A stretch of 64,000 nucleotides of DNA from Candidatus Rifleibacteriota bacterium (GTDB lineage Bacteria; Muiribacteriota; Ozemobacteria; Ozemobacterales; Ozemobacteraceae). Numbering within the stretch: position 1 is the first letter of the stretch; the number at the start of each line of letters is the position of its first letter. The translations under genes were made by a program, and so were the position numbers. The stretch covers positions 124,001 through 188,000 of the forward strand of contig JADFXM010000007.1 of NCBI GenBank assembly GCA_015233565.1, given 5' to 3'. Shown here one piece after another: positions 45,579-54,750 of this stretch. The notes below the pieces were generated by a model. The model was given only the letters and a program-made list of their open reading frames with translations. It had not been told where the DNA came from and did no database searches.

Positions 45579-46021
45579 CAGGATAAACACCTTTCTTTTT
45601 TCTAAAGTACCGATTAATTTCGATTTTTTCGTGCCAAGTCTTTTACTCCGGATAATCGTCAAAATAGCACTGTGAGCGTAGCTAAAGCCGGTCGCCAAGA
45701 GAATGTGAAAAAATTCCCTGATCTGAAAAAATAGTTTCCTGAAAGACTCATCAGCGGCGAGTCGTTTTCAGGAACTCAAATATTTCACAGTTTGCGAGAA
45801 GGTGTGAACTTTTGGCTGAAAATGGAAGTGACAAATACCGCAATTCCTTACCAGCAATGTTTTTAGATGTTGTATTTTCTGTAGTCATTATAATTTTTCA
45901 CAGCTTGACAAGCTGGATCCAAGCGCCTTTGAAATCAGTTTTGTTTTTGCACTGCAAGTCTATTGACATACAATTTAAAAAAATGGTACTTTTTAGTAAC
46001 GTATTTCTTAAGGAGAAGAAA
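45579..46021. other. Gene-free region with a stem-loop
   Basis: About 440 bases. A long imperfect hairpin, CCTGAAAGACTC pairing with GAGTCGTTTTCAGG (about 45739-45775), may end the kinase transcript or form a leader element, although only mixed sequence follows. A degenerate copy of the CGCTGAG-type repeat lies near 45673. No gene is supported. Confidence 0.4.
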
Positions 46022-46354
46022 ATGGACAAAAAGATTATCATCGGAGTCATTTTTAGTTTGCTACTGGCCAGTGGCCTTGTGTTTGCGGCAAAACCCGTTC
46101 GCAATGTAAACAAAAAACACCATCCAAACATTGCGGCAGCACAAAAATTGGCACAACAGGCTTTTGAGAAAATTTCTCAGGCGCAAAAAGCTAATGAATG
46201 GGATATGAACGGGCATGCTCAAAAAGCAAAAGAACTTTTAGAGCAAGCGAATAACGAATTGAAATTGGCTGCAGAAGCTGCTAACAAAGAACCTGAGAAG
46301 ACCGAAAATAAAATGACTCCACAACCTGCAACTGCTGTTCAAACCCATAAATAG
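46022..46354 (+). CDS. Small exported helical protein
   Basis: A 110-aa protein; AAGGAG lies 6 bases before ATG 46022. The signal peptide (about 1-22) ends LVFAA. The mature part is a helical, Ala/Lys/Glu-rich segment with heptad-like repeats (AAAQKLAQQAFEKISQAQKA, AKELLEQANNELKLAAEAAN) and a Pro/Thr tail. It resembles small periplasmic coiled-coil proteins of unknown role. A clear terminator follows at 46365-46401, so it is probably a single-gene unit. Confidence 0.75.
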   Translation: MDKKIIIGVIFSLLLASGLVFAAKPVRNVNKKHHPNIAAAQKLAQQAFEKISQAQKANEWDMNGHAQKAKELLEQANNELKLAAEAANKEPEKTENKMTPQPATAVQTHK

Positions 46355-46364
46355 ATATTTGCCA

Positions 46365-46401
46365 AAAAAAAAGGACCAGAAAATATTCTGGTCTTTTTTT
46401 T
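46365..46401 (+). terminator. Rho-independent terminator
   Basis: A GACCAGAA (46374-46381) / TTCTGGTC (46386-46393) stem with an AATA loop, preceded by an A tract and followed by eight Ts. It is ideally placed 10-50 bases after the stop of the small exported protein. Confidence 0.9.
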
Positions 46402-46417
46402 CGAATGAGGAACCAGA

Positions 46418-47611
46418 TTGATTTGCATGAATTTTATACCTTTGCATTTAAAAAAATCATTAAAGGTGGTTTTCTTTCTAATTACCTCCATGGGGTTTGG
46501 TATTGTAGTAACCTTGATTGCAGATATGATGGAAAACATTGCCGTTGAGAAAAAAATTCGGCAGACCTTGGAGTGGGAGATCAAAAATGCCGTTGTCTCT
46601 TTTAAGGATTCCACCCCAAATTCCAGTTCTGATGAATTGGTAGCTTTCTTACAAAGATATACCGAAACCGTGTTGAGGGACAAAGTATTGGTTCAGGAAA
46701 AAAGGCCCCAAAAGTTACCGGAAAATGGAGAATCACAGTTTTTGTTCACGCTTAAAGACAAAAACCTTTCAATGGATTTTTTCTTAAAGAATTCCTTTTT
46801 GAAATCTGAACTAGCTATATTAGATTTTGTTGATTACATTTCAGGAATTATTGCGACCATTGTTATCTTCACGTCCATTGTTCTTTACACTGAAAGTAAA
46901 AAAGATTTTGAAATGAGGCATGCGGAAATTAGCAATGCATTGGAACACCACAAGGCTTTGGCATTGTTAGGACGAATGTCCGCTTCCCTTGCTCACGAAT
47001 TGAAGACACCGATTTCCACAATTTCAAATCTTGTACAAACGTTGCCTTCCAGATATACCAATAAACATTTTGTGGAGCGGTTTTCCAACCTTGTGCGCGA
47101 AGAACTTAATCGAACTCAGGTGTTGATAGACAATCTTTTGGTGTATGGAAAGGATATTGACATCCGAAACGGGGAGTGGATTCCTTTCGAATCTTTTCTT
47201 AGAGGACTTGTTCAGGACAAAACTCTGACTTTACAATTGGAAGATTTGTCGGGTACCATGATTTTTGGAGATAGATTTTATTTGGATTTGTTGTTTAAAA
47301 ATTTTTTCCGAAACAGTCTCGAAGCACGAGCGAGTCAGTTTCGAATACGGGTTTGTTTTCCTCATTCCCTTCAAGAATCTTCAGCGGAAATTTTCTGCGA
47401 GGATAATGGTGAGGGTTTCCCTCCGGAAATTGAAACAGAAAAATTGATAGAGCCCTTTGTGACCAGCCGCTCACGGGGGGGAGGACTTGGATTGTATCTT
47501 GCAAAAAAAATCGCGATGGCTCACGGGGGGGCATTAACACTCTCAAGACTTGAGCGTGGCGCTAGTATTAAAATCTTGTGGCCTAAAGAACGGATAAAAA
47601 TGCATGGGTAA
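46418..47611 (+). CDS. NtrB-type membrane sensor histidine kinase
   Basis: A 397-aa kinase; TTG 46418 has GAGG 7 bases upstream, so it is preferred over the ATG at 46427. Helices at about 17-35 and 138-160 enclose a periplasmic sensor region. Then comes a short dimerisation domain with phospho-His at about 193 in SLAHELKTPISTISN, and an ATPase domain with FKNFFRNSLEA, CEDNGEGFPPEI and RGGGLGLYLAKKIA. It overlaps the sigma-54 activator gene by 8 bases, which identifies its cognate partner. The signal is unknown; an envelope or metal cue is inferred from the downstream efflux genes. Confidence 0.9.
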   Translation: MICMNFIPLHLKKSLKVVFFLITSMGFGIVVTLIADMMENIAVEKKIRQTLEWEIKNAVVSFKDSTPNSSSDELVAFLQRYTETVLRDKVLVQEKRPQKLPENGESQFLFTLKDKNLSMDFFLKNSFLKSELAILDFVDYISGIIATIVIFTSIVLYTESKKDFEMRHAEISNALEHHKALALLGRMSASLAHELKTPISTISNLVQTLPSRYTNKHFVERFSNLVREELNRTQVLIDNLLVYGKDIDIRNGEWIPFESFLRGLVQDKTLTLQLEDLSGTMIFGDRFYLDLLFKNFFRNSLEARASQFRIRVCFPHSLQESSAEIFCEDNGEGFPPEIETEKLIEPFVTSRSRGGGLGLYLAKKIAMAHGGALTLSRLERGASIKILWPKERIKMHG

Positions 47612-48962
47612 GAAAGAGAAAAAAGCAACTGTCTTAATTGTGGACGATGAGCTGAATTTCGCGGAATCTTTGCAAATGGCGATTGAAGACCTGTTTGATG
47701 TTTCAGTTTGTCAAACTCTCAGAAGTGCGAGAGAGATTCTTCTGAAAGATATTCCCGATGCAGTATTGCTTGATATTCGTCTTCCGGACGGTGAGGGTAT
47801 AGAATTGATAAAAGATCTAAAAGATTCAGATCGATTCCCGGTAGTAATCGTAATGACCGCCCATGCTACGGTGGAAACAGCCATTCGATCTTTAAAGGAA
47901 GGGGCTGTGGATTATTTCACCAAACCGTTTGACGTAGGCAAGTTGAAGCGGGACCTTGAAATCTACCTTGAAAACAAGAGCCTGAAAAGAAAAATCAGTA
48001 ATTTGGATCGCGAGATTAGCAGGATCGTTCCACCATTTATAACCTCCGGAAAAGGTGCGATGAAGACCATTGTTGAGCAAGTGCCGACCGTAGCTCCCCT
48101 TTCGATTCCGATTTTGATTCAAGGGGAAACTGGAACCGGAAAGGAGAAGCTGGCACAGTGGATTCATGAGTTATCCGGTTTGCCGGGTGAACTTGTGACG
48201 CTTAGTTGTGCTACTCTTCCCAAGGATCTTTTCGAGAGTGAACTTTTCGGATATGTGAAAGGCGCTTTTTCAGGGGCTGCCGGTGCAAAGGAAGGACTGA
48301 TCGAATGTGCGGATAGAGGCACGTTATTCCTGGATGAAATAGGGGAACTCGCGGATGAAACTCAGGCAAAACTCCTTCGTGTTCTTGAATCCGGACATTA
48401 CTTCAAACTTGGCGATACGCGTGAACGTAAAGCCCAATTCCGACTTATTACTGCAACGCATAAAAACTTGAGTGAACCAGGGAACGGATTTCGGCAGGAC
48501 CTTTTTTATAGGATAAACGGAATCGTTTTGGAACTACCGCGTTTGCGAGATCGAATCGAAGATATGCCCCTTTTGGCAGCAGCATTTCTAAAGGAAGCCA
48601 ACTTCGCCTACAATAGAGACGTAAAGCATATTCCCGAACAGACCCTTGAAATTTTTTTGAGTTATGATTGGCCTGGAAACATCAGAGAGCTGAAGTGGTC
48701 CATTCACCGTTCCGTTGCGACTGCAAAAAAAGACGTTCTTGAAATCACTGATCTGACTATCAAAGCTGCTACTCAGAAGAGGTCATTAAACCATATGGAG
48801 AATGATTTGTCAGAAACTCTTGGTGCTGCAATAGCAGAATTAGAGATCCGATATATCAAGAAAGCGTTGGCCGCAACCGGTGACAACAAAACTGAAGCCG
48901 CCCGACTTTTGGGAATTTCCGTCAGACAGCTACATTATAAAATCGCTCAGTATTCAATCTGA
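47604..48962 (+). CDS. NtrC-family sigma-54-dependent response regulator
   Basis: A 452-aa activator from ATG 47604. The receiver has LIVDDELNFAE, phospho-Asp in VLLDIRLPDGEG and VDYFTKPFD. The AAA+ domain has Walker A GETGTGKEKLA, the sigma-54 contact loop GAFSGA (about residues 220-225; the family consensus is GAFTGA) and Walker B GTLFLDEIGEL. The C-terminal Fis-type helix-turn-helix is TEAARLLGISVRQLHYKI. It opens closed RpoN-polymerase complexes. The close match to a -24/-12 promoter at 49052 suggests that the RND operon immediately downstream is its target. Confidence 0.94.
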   Translation: MGKKEKKATVLIVDDELNFAESLQMAIEDLFDVSVCQTLRSAREILLKDIPDAVLLDIRLPDGEGIELIKDLKDSDRFPVVIVMTAHATVETAIRSLKEGAVDYFTKPFDVGKLKRDLEIYLENKSLKRKISNLDREISRIVPPFITSGKGAMKTIVEQVPTVAPLSIPILIQGETGTGKEKLAQWIHELSGLPGELVTLSCATLPKDLFESELFGYVKGAFSGAAGAKEGLIECADRGTLFLDEIGELADETQAKLLRVLESGHYFKLGDTRERKAQFRLITATHKNLSEPGNGFRQDLFYRINGIVLELPRLRDRIEDMPLLAAAFLKEANFAYNRDVKHIPEQTLEIFLSYDWPGNIRELKWSIHRSVATAKKDVLEITDLTIKAATQKRSLNHMENDLSETLGAAIAELEIRYIKKALAATGDNKTEAARLLGISVRQLHYKIAQYSI

Positions 48963-49295
48963 TCATTTTTATCTGCAAAAAAGGAATACATTTTCTGCGT
49001 TCTTTTCGTTTTTAGGAAAGAAAGAAGCCCTCGAAATCTTGCCCTCGAAAGTGGCATAAAACTTGCTCATGCTAGTTTGAAAGTTTTATGCGATCTCACG
49101 TTTTTAACTGAACCATTCAGACTGTGGAAAAGTCCGGTTCAAAGAATTCGGTACAAAGCCACAAAGCTTTGATGCGGAAAATTATTTCTCTCCACCAAGG
49201 TCCTGATTTGTTTGCGGAAGATGATAAAAATTTTTTGCATAGAACGAAACTCGTGTTGAATTAGTCCAGGGAAAACTTTTTTCGGGGGAAATCCG
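48963..49295. other. Promoter region of the RND operon
   Basis: About 330 bases between the NtrC-like gene and the adaptor gene. It contains the sigma-54 promoter at 49052-49067. The roughly 90 bases upstream would be the natural place for activator sites, but no clear inverted repeat was found. Confidence 0.5.
49052..49067 (+). promoter_or_regulatory. Sigma-54 promoter of the RND efflux operon
   Basis: TGGCAT, five bases, TTGCT: only one base off the -24/-12 consensus TGGCAC-N5-TTGCW. It lies 90 bases after the sigma-54 activator gene and 229 bases before the adaptor ATG at 49296. Confidence 0.75.
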
Positions 49296-50459
49296 ATGAA
49301 ACGCATTATTGTTTGCATTTTAGCTCTTGGGGTGCTGTCCATATTGGCATGGTTTGAAACAAGGTTAGTGCTGGCCCATGCCGAAAAGGAAGAAATAGCG
49401 GCATCCCCAACACTATTGATGACTGAAAACCCGGTGATTGACTCCGTTGTTTCGGAGAAGATTGAAGAGAAAAAAGCATCTGATTGGCAGAAAGAGCCTG
49501 AGATTAAATTTCGGAAGTACCAGGTAACAACCCGTAAAATTCAATATTATATCGACGCACCTGGGGTAGTTCAGGCGGATATTCGTGGCTGTGCTAGGGT
49601 TTTGACGCCCTTATCGGGATTAGTCGAGAAGATTCTCGTGGATGTTGGCGACACTGTAAAGAAAGGTTTTCCGCTCGTCGAGTTGCGATGCAGCGATGTC
49701 AGTGACATTCATTCCAGTGAGTTGTTCGTTCAATCGCAGGTCAATCAGACCGAGAGGGTTTTACAACTCAACAAGAAGCTGTTTGAGATAGGGGCGGTGA
49801 CTAAAAACGATTTATTGAACTGTGAGGCTAATTTCGAACAGGCGAAAGCTCAACTGGCAGGATTGCAAAGAAAGTTGGAAATTTTTGGAACTAAAGGGGG
49901 GAAGGGTTTACAGGACAGCATCGTCCTCAGAGCCCCTATCGACGGCAAAGTTGCCGAAATCCAGGCCCATGTTGGTGACAGGTTCGATACTGCCACATCG
50001 CTCCTAACGGTGGTAAATCCTGAAAAAATTGTAATCGTGGCCAATATTTTCGACACGGATCTTTCTAACGTTAAGAAAGGCCAACCAGTGGTTTTTCAAA
50101 CGGACGTATTTCCAAGCTTAACTTTTAACGGGGTGATTAGCTATATGAGTGACATTGAAGACACCGATTCCAAAACGGTGAAGACATACATTAAAGTCGC
50201 CAGCGGAACTGATCTATTGCGGCAGAACATGTTCCTGCATATGAGGATTCTGGATTTAGAGAGGGACGTTCCGGTTATTCCGAAGACCGCTATGCTCTTT
50301 AAGGATGGCAAGTTTTACGTCAAGGTGCCAAAGGCCGATGGTCTCGAACTTAAGGAAATCCACCCATCGAAAGATTTCTCGGAAAAATCCATCGCAGTAG
50401 AAGGAATCAACCCGGGGGAGCTGATTGTCCAATCAGTAATGGAGACTGAAGCGCCATGA
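49296..50459 (+). CDS. RND efflux periplasmic adaptor (membrane fusion protein, CusB/CzcB type)
   Basis: A 387-aa protein from ATG 49296 with GGGGGAA upstream. A signal/anchor helix (about 4-27) ends VLAHAEKEE. The barrel-sandwich (lipoyl) halves are VLTPLSGLVEKILVDVGDTV and VLRAPIDGKVAEIQAHVGD, flanking a helical hairpin (about 150-200). A beta-barrel domain follows. It bridges the inner-membrane RND pump to an outer-membrane channel. Its stop overlaps the RND start (ATGA). No TolC-like channel gene is present in the window. Confidence 0.9.
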   Translation: MKRIIVCILALGVLSILAWFETRLVLAHAEKEEIAASPTLLMTENPVIDSVVSEKIEEKKASDWQKEPEIKFRKYQVTTRKIQYYIDAPGVVQADIRGCARVLTPLSGLVEKILVDVGDTVKKGFPLVELRCSDVSDIHSSELFVQSQVNQTERVLQLNKKLFEIGAVTKNDLLNCEANFEQAKAQLAGLQRKLEIFGTKGGKGLQDSIVLRAPIDGKVAEIQAHVGDRFDTATSLLTVVNPEKIVIVANIFDTDLSNVKKGQPVVFQTDVFPSLTFNGVISYMSDIEDTDSKTVKTYIKVASGTDLLRQNMFLHMRILDLERDVPVIPKTAMLFKDGKFYVKVPKADGLELKEIHPSKDFSEKSIAVEGINPGELIVQSVMETEAP

Positions 50460-53400
50460 AACGTTGGGTTCTTTTTGTTTCGACTCGTAGTATTCTGTTC
50501 CTCATTTTGATAGGAACAGCATTCGTTCTGTCGCTGTTTTTCGTCAAGAATTTGAATGTTGAGGCGTTTCCAGACCCCTGTCCGCCGTTGGTCGAAATAA
50601 TCGCAATTTATGAGGGCCGTTCCGCGGAAGAGGTCGAACGGCAGGTTACCGTCAATCTTGAAGTAGTTCTGGCCGGCATGGATGGAATGGAACGTATCAA
50701 CTCGATATCGCTCTATGGGCTCTCTGATATCAAATGCAAATTTTCCTACGGTGTAAATTATAAAGAGGCTAAACAGGAGGTAATAAATCGACTTTCTAAT
50801 GTTGCTCTTCCTGGCGGAGTACAACCTCAAATTGTCCCTAATCCGGTTGGGGAAATCATGCGGTACAGTCTTAAGGGGTCCGAAAATCTTCTCGATCTGC
50901 GAACCTTGCAGGACTGGACTGTTGCTCGGTATCTCAAAACGGCTGAAGGTGTTGAGGATGTCGTTTCCGAGGGTGGATACGTTAAGACCTACGATGTTAT
51001 AGCTCAGCCTGAGAGTCTTCTGAAATATGGAGTAACGTTGGGGCAATTGATTGATGCCTTGTCCAAAGCGAATCTGAATGTCGGTGGCCGAGTCATTGAA
51101 AAAGGCGATCAATATTACATGGTTCGCGGTCTGGGTCTGATCAGGAATCTTGAGGATATCGAAAAAACTGTGGTTGCCCTGAAAAATGGTAAGCCGATCC
51201 TTGTTAAGCATGTTGCCAAGGTGAGCATCGGTAATCTCCCGAAGACTGGAATTTCCGCTTTGAATGAGCGGGACGAGATTGTCATGGGAACAGTTGTATT
51301 GCGTAAGGATGCTAAGAGCATCCCTTGCATTCTTTCGGTCAACCAAAAAATCAAGGAGTTAAACGAGAGAATTCTGCCGAAAGGAATTAAGCTTGAACCC
51401 TATATGGAACGCTGGGACCTAATCGTTACCGTCGTAAAGAAGGTGATTGAAACTGCTGCATCTGGAATTGGCCTGGTTTCAATCGCACTGTTTTTCTTTC
51501 TAGGCAACTTTAGGGCCGCGATTATAACCGCTCTGGTAATTCCAATCTCGCTTCTTATCACTCTTGCTGTCATGGCTTTCAAAGGGGAGTCGGCTAATTT
51601 GTTATCAATTGGGGCGATCGATTTTGGGATAATTGCTGATATCCCCCTAATTTTAATCGAAGATTACTTTCGTCAGACAAAAAAGGGTCGGGGTGGTTTT
51701 CGTGCAATTTCAATGGCTGCCGAGGAAGTTGGCAAACCGATGTTGTTTTCGGTTGTCATCATTTTGCTTGCGTTTACACCGATTTTCATGATGAAGGGGG
51801 CGGAAGGCCAGGTGTTTTCACCTATGGCAAAAACATACTTGTACGCTATTTTCTTCACTCTTGTAATGACGTTCAGTTACCTTGTTGCGGCCCAATCGTG
51901 GTTACTTTCCACCGCTGAAGATAAGGAGTTCAAGCCGATCACCCTTGTGCGTTCGGCCTATTCTTGGCTGATCAAACAAACGATACCCTTCGCTTTTCCG
52001 ATTTTACTCATTGTAGGCATTCTGGTGGGAGGAATTTTGTATTCCTGTCTTAAAGTTGTCAGTACCGAGTTTCTTCCGAAAATGGATGAAGGGAATATGT
52101 ATATCAGAATGGTATTTCCCTACACCATTTCTCTCGCAAAAACCTATGAAAATGCTGTGAAAGCGAAGAATTTACTTCGCAACCTCCCTGAAGTGAGGGC
52201 TGTGGATTTTAAGATGGGACGCCCCGAAGACGGTACTGACCCCAATGGTCCCTTTAATTCTGAGTATTTCGTCCTGCTTCATCCTTATGATCAGTGGAAG
52301 ACGGGTTTGGTGAAGGCCAAAATTGAAGAGATGGCCAGGGATCAATTAACCCGTGTTTTTCCCAACGCTGATATCAGTATATCTCAATATAATCAGGATA
52401 ATCTTGAGGAAATGATGTCGGGAGTGAAGGGTGAGAACACCATCAAGATTTTCGGTGATGACTTGATCATCCTTGATGAATTAGCCCAAAAAATAAAAGA
52501 AGCTCTGCACCGAATTCCCGGCATCGAAGGGGAAGGAATATTACGCGAACTGGGACAACCGAATCTTCTGATTGATGTAAACCGTGATAATGCTGCAGCT
52601 CTCGGGCTCAGTGTGCAGGAGGTTCTTGAAACAGTTTCTGCATCGCTGGGTGGACGCGAGATCACAAAAGTTATCGAAGGTGACAAAAGCTTTTCCTTGA
52701 TCGTAAGTTTCCCGGCTGAGTACCGCAAAGAACCGGCAAGGATTGGAGAAATTCCAATTTCTCTTCCAAACGGTGGGGTCGTTGAACTTTCGCGTCTTGC
52801 GGACATTCGGTATGATACTGGTGCATCATTCATTTACAGGGAGGGCTTTCGTAGATATATTCCCATCAAATTCGAGGTCCAATCCTCTGATCTCGGGGGA
52901 ACTGTGAAACTCGCCCAGAATGAAGTAGAGAAAATCCCATGTCCGGAAGGATATTATCTGGTTTGGAGCGGTATTTTCAACGAAATGAAGGAGTCCTTCG
53001 GAAGACTGGTCATTTCAATTCCGATTGCGATATTTTTGATCTTGACTGTACTGTACATTCTCTATAGTTCGGTCAGGAACGTTTTAATTGTCATGGCTGC
53101 GCCTGTATTTGCTATCACTGCAGGTCTTGTTAGCCTCATTCTCGCCGGGGAATCGCTAAGCGTTTCCTCGATTGTGGGATTCATCTCGATTATCGGGGTG
53201 TCCATCTTGAATTCTTCAATCATCGTAAGTCATTTCATTCGCTTAACCATGAACGGGATGAATAGGAAAAATGCCATTCTTGAGACTGCCCGTGACAAAT
53301 TTCGCCCAGTACTCATGGGAGGGTTTGTAGCCTCTTTGGGTTTGTTACCGGCTTCGATGGCCCAGGGAGTAGGCAGCCAAGTGCAGAAGCCGCTAGCCAT

Positions 53401-53548
53401 TGTTGTGGTGGGAGGCATGCTGATCGGAACAGCAATGATTCTGTTGTTTATCCCTTTGCTTTTAAATTTTGTGCAAGGAGAGCATGAATTCGTAAATTCA
53501 GCGGGAAGTGATGGAAATTCAAAATCATTGCCTGGCAAGGAAAAATGA
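50456..53548 (+). CDS. RND efflux pump, heavy-metal (CzcA/CusA-like) type
   Basis: A 1030-aa inner-membrane transporter overlapping the adaptor gene. It has twelve membrane helices and two large periplasmic loops. In the helix-4 region, LSIGAIDFGIIADIPLILIE keeps the Asp, Asp and Glu (about residue 388, +6 and +13) at the spacing used for proton relay in CzcA-type pumps, which favours the metal-efflux subgroup over drug pumps. The N-terminus (FPDPCPPLVEIIAIYEGRS, AEEVERQVT) is also HME-like. The substrate ion is not predicted. Controlled, by inference, by the upstream two-component pair and the sigma-54 promoter. Confidence 0.92.
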   Translation: MKRWVLFVSTRSILFLILIGTAFVLSLFFVKNLNVEAFPDPCPPLVEIIAIYEGRSAEEVERQVTVNLEVVLAGMDGMERINSISLYGLSDIKCKFSYGVNYKEAKQEVINRLSNVALPGGVQPQIVPNPVGEIMRYSLKGSENLLDLRTLQDWTVARYLKTAEGVEDVVSEGGYVKTYDVIAQPESLLKYGVTLGQLIDALSKANLNVGGRVIEKGDQYYMVRGLGLIRNLEDIEKTVVALKNGKPILVKHVAKVSIGNLPKTGISALNERDEIVMGTVVLRKDAKSIPCILSVNQKIKELNERILPKGIKLEPYMERWDLIVTVVKKVIETAASGIGLVSIALFFFLGNFRAAIITALVIPISLLITLAVMAFKGESANLLSIGAIDFGIIADIPLILIEDYFRQTKKGRGGFRAISMAAEEVGKPMLFSVVIILLAFTPIFMMKGAEGQVFSPMAKTYLYAIFFTLVMTFSYLVAAQSWLLSTAEDKEFKPITLVRSAYSWLIKQTIPFAFPILLIVGILVGGILYSCLKVVSTEFLPKMDEGNMYIRMVFPYTISLAKTYENAVKAKNLLRNLPEVRAVDFKMGRPEDGTDPNGPFNSEYFVLLHPYDQWKTGLVKAKIEEMARDQLTRVFPNADISISQYNQDNLEEMMSGVKGENTIKIFGDDLIILDELAQKIKEALHRIPGIEGEGILRELGQPNLLIDVNRDNAAALGLSVQEVLETVSASLGGREITKVIEGDKSFSLIVSFPAEYRKEPARIGEIPISLPNGGVVELSRLADIRYDTGASFIYREGFRRYIPIKFEVQSSDLGGTVKLAQNEVEKIPCPEGYYLVWSGIFNEMKESFGRLVISIPIAIFLILTVLYILYSSVRNVLIVMAAPVFAITAGLVSLILAGESLSVSSIVGFISIIGVSILNSSIIVSHFIRLTMNGMNRKNAILETARDKFRPVLMGGFVASLGLLPASMAQGVGSQVQKPLAIVVVGGMLIGTAMILLFIPLLLNFVQGEHEFVNSAGSDGNSKSLPGKEK

Positions 53549-53711
53549 TTTTCATTGAAAGGAAATAATGCTACAATGCCTACGATCTAATTTGGAGGGC
53601 ATTATGGCGAACTACAGGCTTTTTCGGATAAAGTAAAAATTACTGATTGTTCGAGAGGAATTAGATGCGAGAGCCTGAAGATACTTTTAATGCAGTCTTT
53701 GATTCATAAAG

Positions 53712-54218
53712 ATGCATCTTAATAGATTCGTAAAACTTCCCAAAAAGATTTCCGGAAGACTATGTCTTCACAGCATGCCTGGTTGTGCTGAAAAGCTGTA
53801 TGATTTTTTCGATGAAGCAAAACGACTTTCAATTGATGTCATCGTTAGTCTGACTTCTTTTGATGAAATTAATGAAAAATCCCCATTGTATGCAAGTGCC
53901 ATTAGTGATGGGACTTTTGTTTTCAAGAGAGAATGTTTTGGGATTCCGGATTTTGGTGTTCCCAGTGACAGGAAAGCCTTCGCAGAATTTGTCAGAAAGA
54001 TGGCAAATCTGTTGTGTACAGGAAAAACGATTGTGGTTCATTGTGGCGCCGGAATTGGAAGAACAGGGACATTTGCAATTTGTTTGCTACTTTCCCTTGG
54101 AATCGAGCGTAGAGAGGCCGAAAAAGCAGTTTCTGATGCAGGTTCGCATCCTGAAACTGAAGAACAGGAAAGTTTAACCGAGTGGTTCGAAAAAAACTCC
54201 CTTCCCCCTTTGATTTGA
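53712..54218 (+). CDS. Dual-specificity/tyrosine phosphatase-like protein
   Basis: A 168-aa cytosolic protein with the cysteine-phosphatase signature VVHCGAGIGRTGT (CX5R) and an upstream Asp candidate in GIPDFGVPSD, as in atypical dual-specificity phosphatases. The family removes phosphate from Tyr/Ser/Thr residues or from phosphoinositides or RNA 5' ends; the target is unknown. The ATG at 53712 has a weak ribosome-binding site. It is convergent with the gene at 54250, with only 31 bases between. Confidence 0.85.
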   Translation: MHLNRFVKLPKKISGRLCLHSMPGCAEKLYDFFDEAKRLSIDVIVSLTSFDEINEKSPLYASAISDGTFVFKRECFGIPDFGVPSDRKAFAEFVRKMANLLCTGKTIVVHCGAGIGRTGTFAICLLLSLGIERREAEKAVSDAGSHPETEEQESLTEWFEKNSLPPLI

Positions 54219-54249
54219 ATACGAAATTCGGTTGTTTCAACGTAAGCGC

Positions 54250-54750
54250 TCAATGGACCGCTTCTTCTAATTTTTCGATAATTAACTCTCCAGTATTTTT
54301 GCGATATTCAATATTTATTTTTACTGAAAGAACCCTTATTGTGCGATCTGTTTTGAAAAAATTATATTCAAGTAAACTCCATGGGTCGTCCCGTACCATA
54401 AATATCCTTATTTCATCAACTGATGTTGATTTGTACAAAACAACCTCGTCACTGCATTCGCCGGTTCCTCGTGTGAATTGACCGCTGGAACCGTTGTAAT
54501 CTGAACTTCGAAGCTCGCTTCCTTTATAATATAGTCGGGTATATGTGCCACCTGCACTTACTGAAACGAGTTTGTACCTGTAGTTAATTTTCAGCTTTTG
54601 AGGAGTTTTGTTCTCCGAATTTATCTGTTCACACGACTTGAACACAACATAATCTTCGCTTGTTGCAGGCGGGTGCAGAAGAAAGCGGATCAAAGGAATC
54701 AGAACAAAGAATACTATTAAGCATGTCAGTAATACTCTTACTCTTCTCAC
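54250..54750 (-). CDS. Membrane-anchored protein of unknown function
   Basis: A 166-aa protein starting at GTG 54750, in a GTGA overlap with the stop of the upstream glycosyltransferase-like gene, so translation is coupled. One N-terminal helix (about 5-27), then a beta-rich extracytoplasmic domain with two Cys (KSCEQIN, GTGECSDEV). It has no recognisable family. Its tight coupling suggests a helper of the neighbouring membrane protein. Confidence 0.7.
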   Translation of the reverse strand: MRRVRVLLTCLIVFFVLIPLIRFLLHPPATSEDYVVFKSCEQINSENKTPQKLKINYRYKLVSVSAGGTYTRLYYKGSELRSSDYNGSSGQFTRGTGECSDEVVLYKSTSVDEIRIFMVRDDPWSLLEYNFFKTDRTIRVLSVKINIEYRKNTGELIIEKLEEAVH

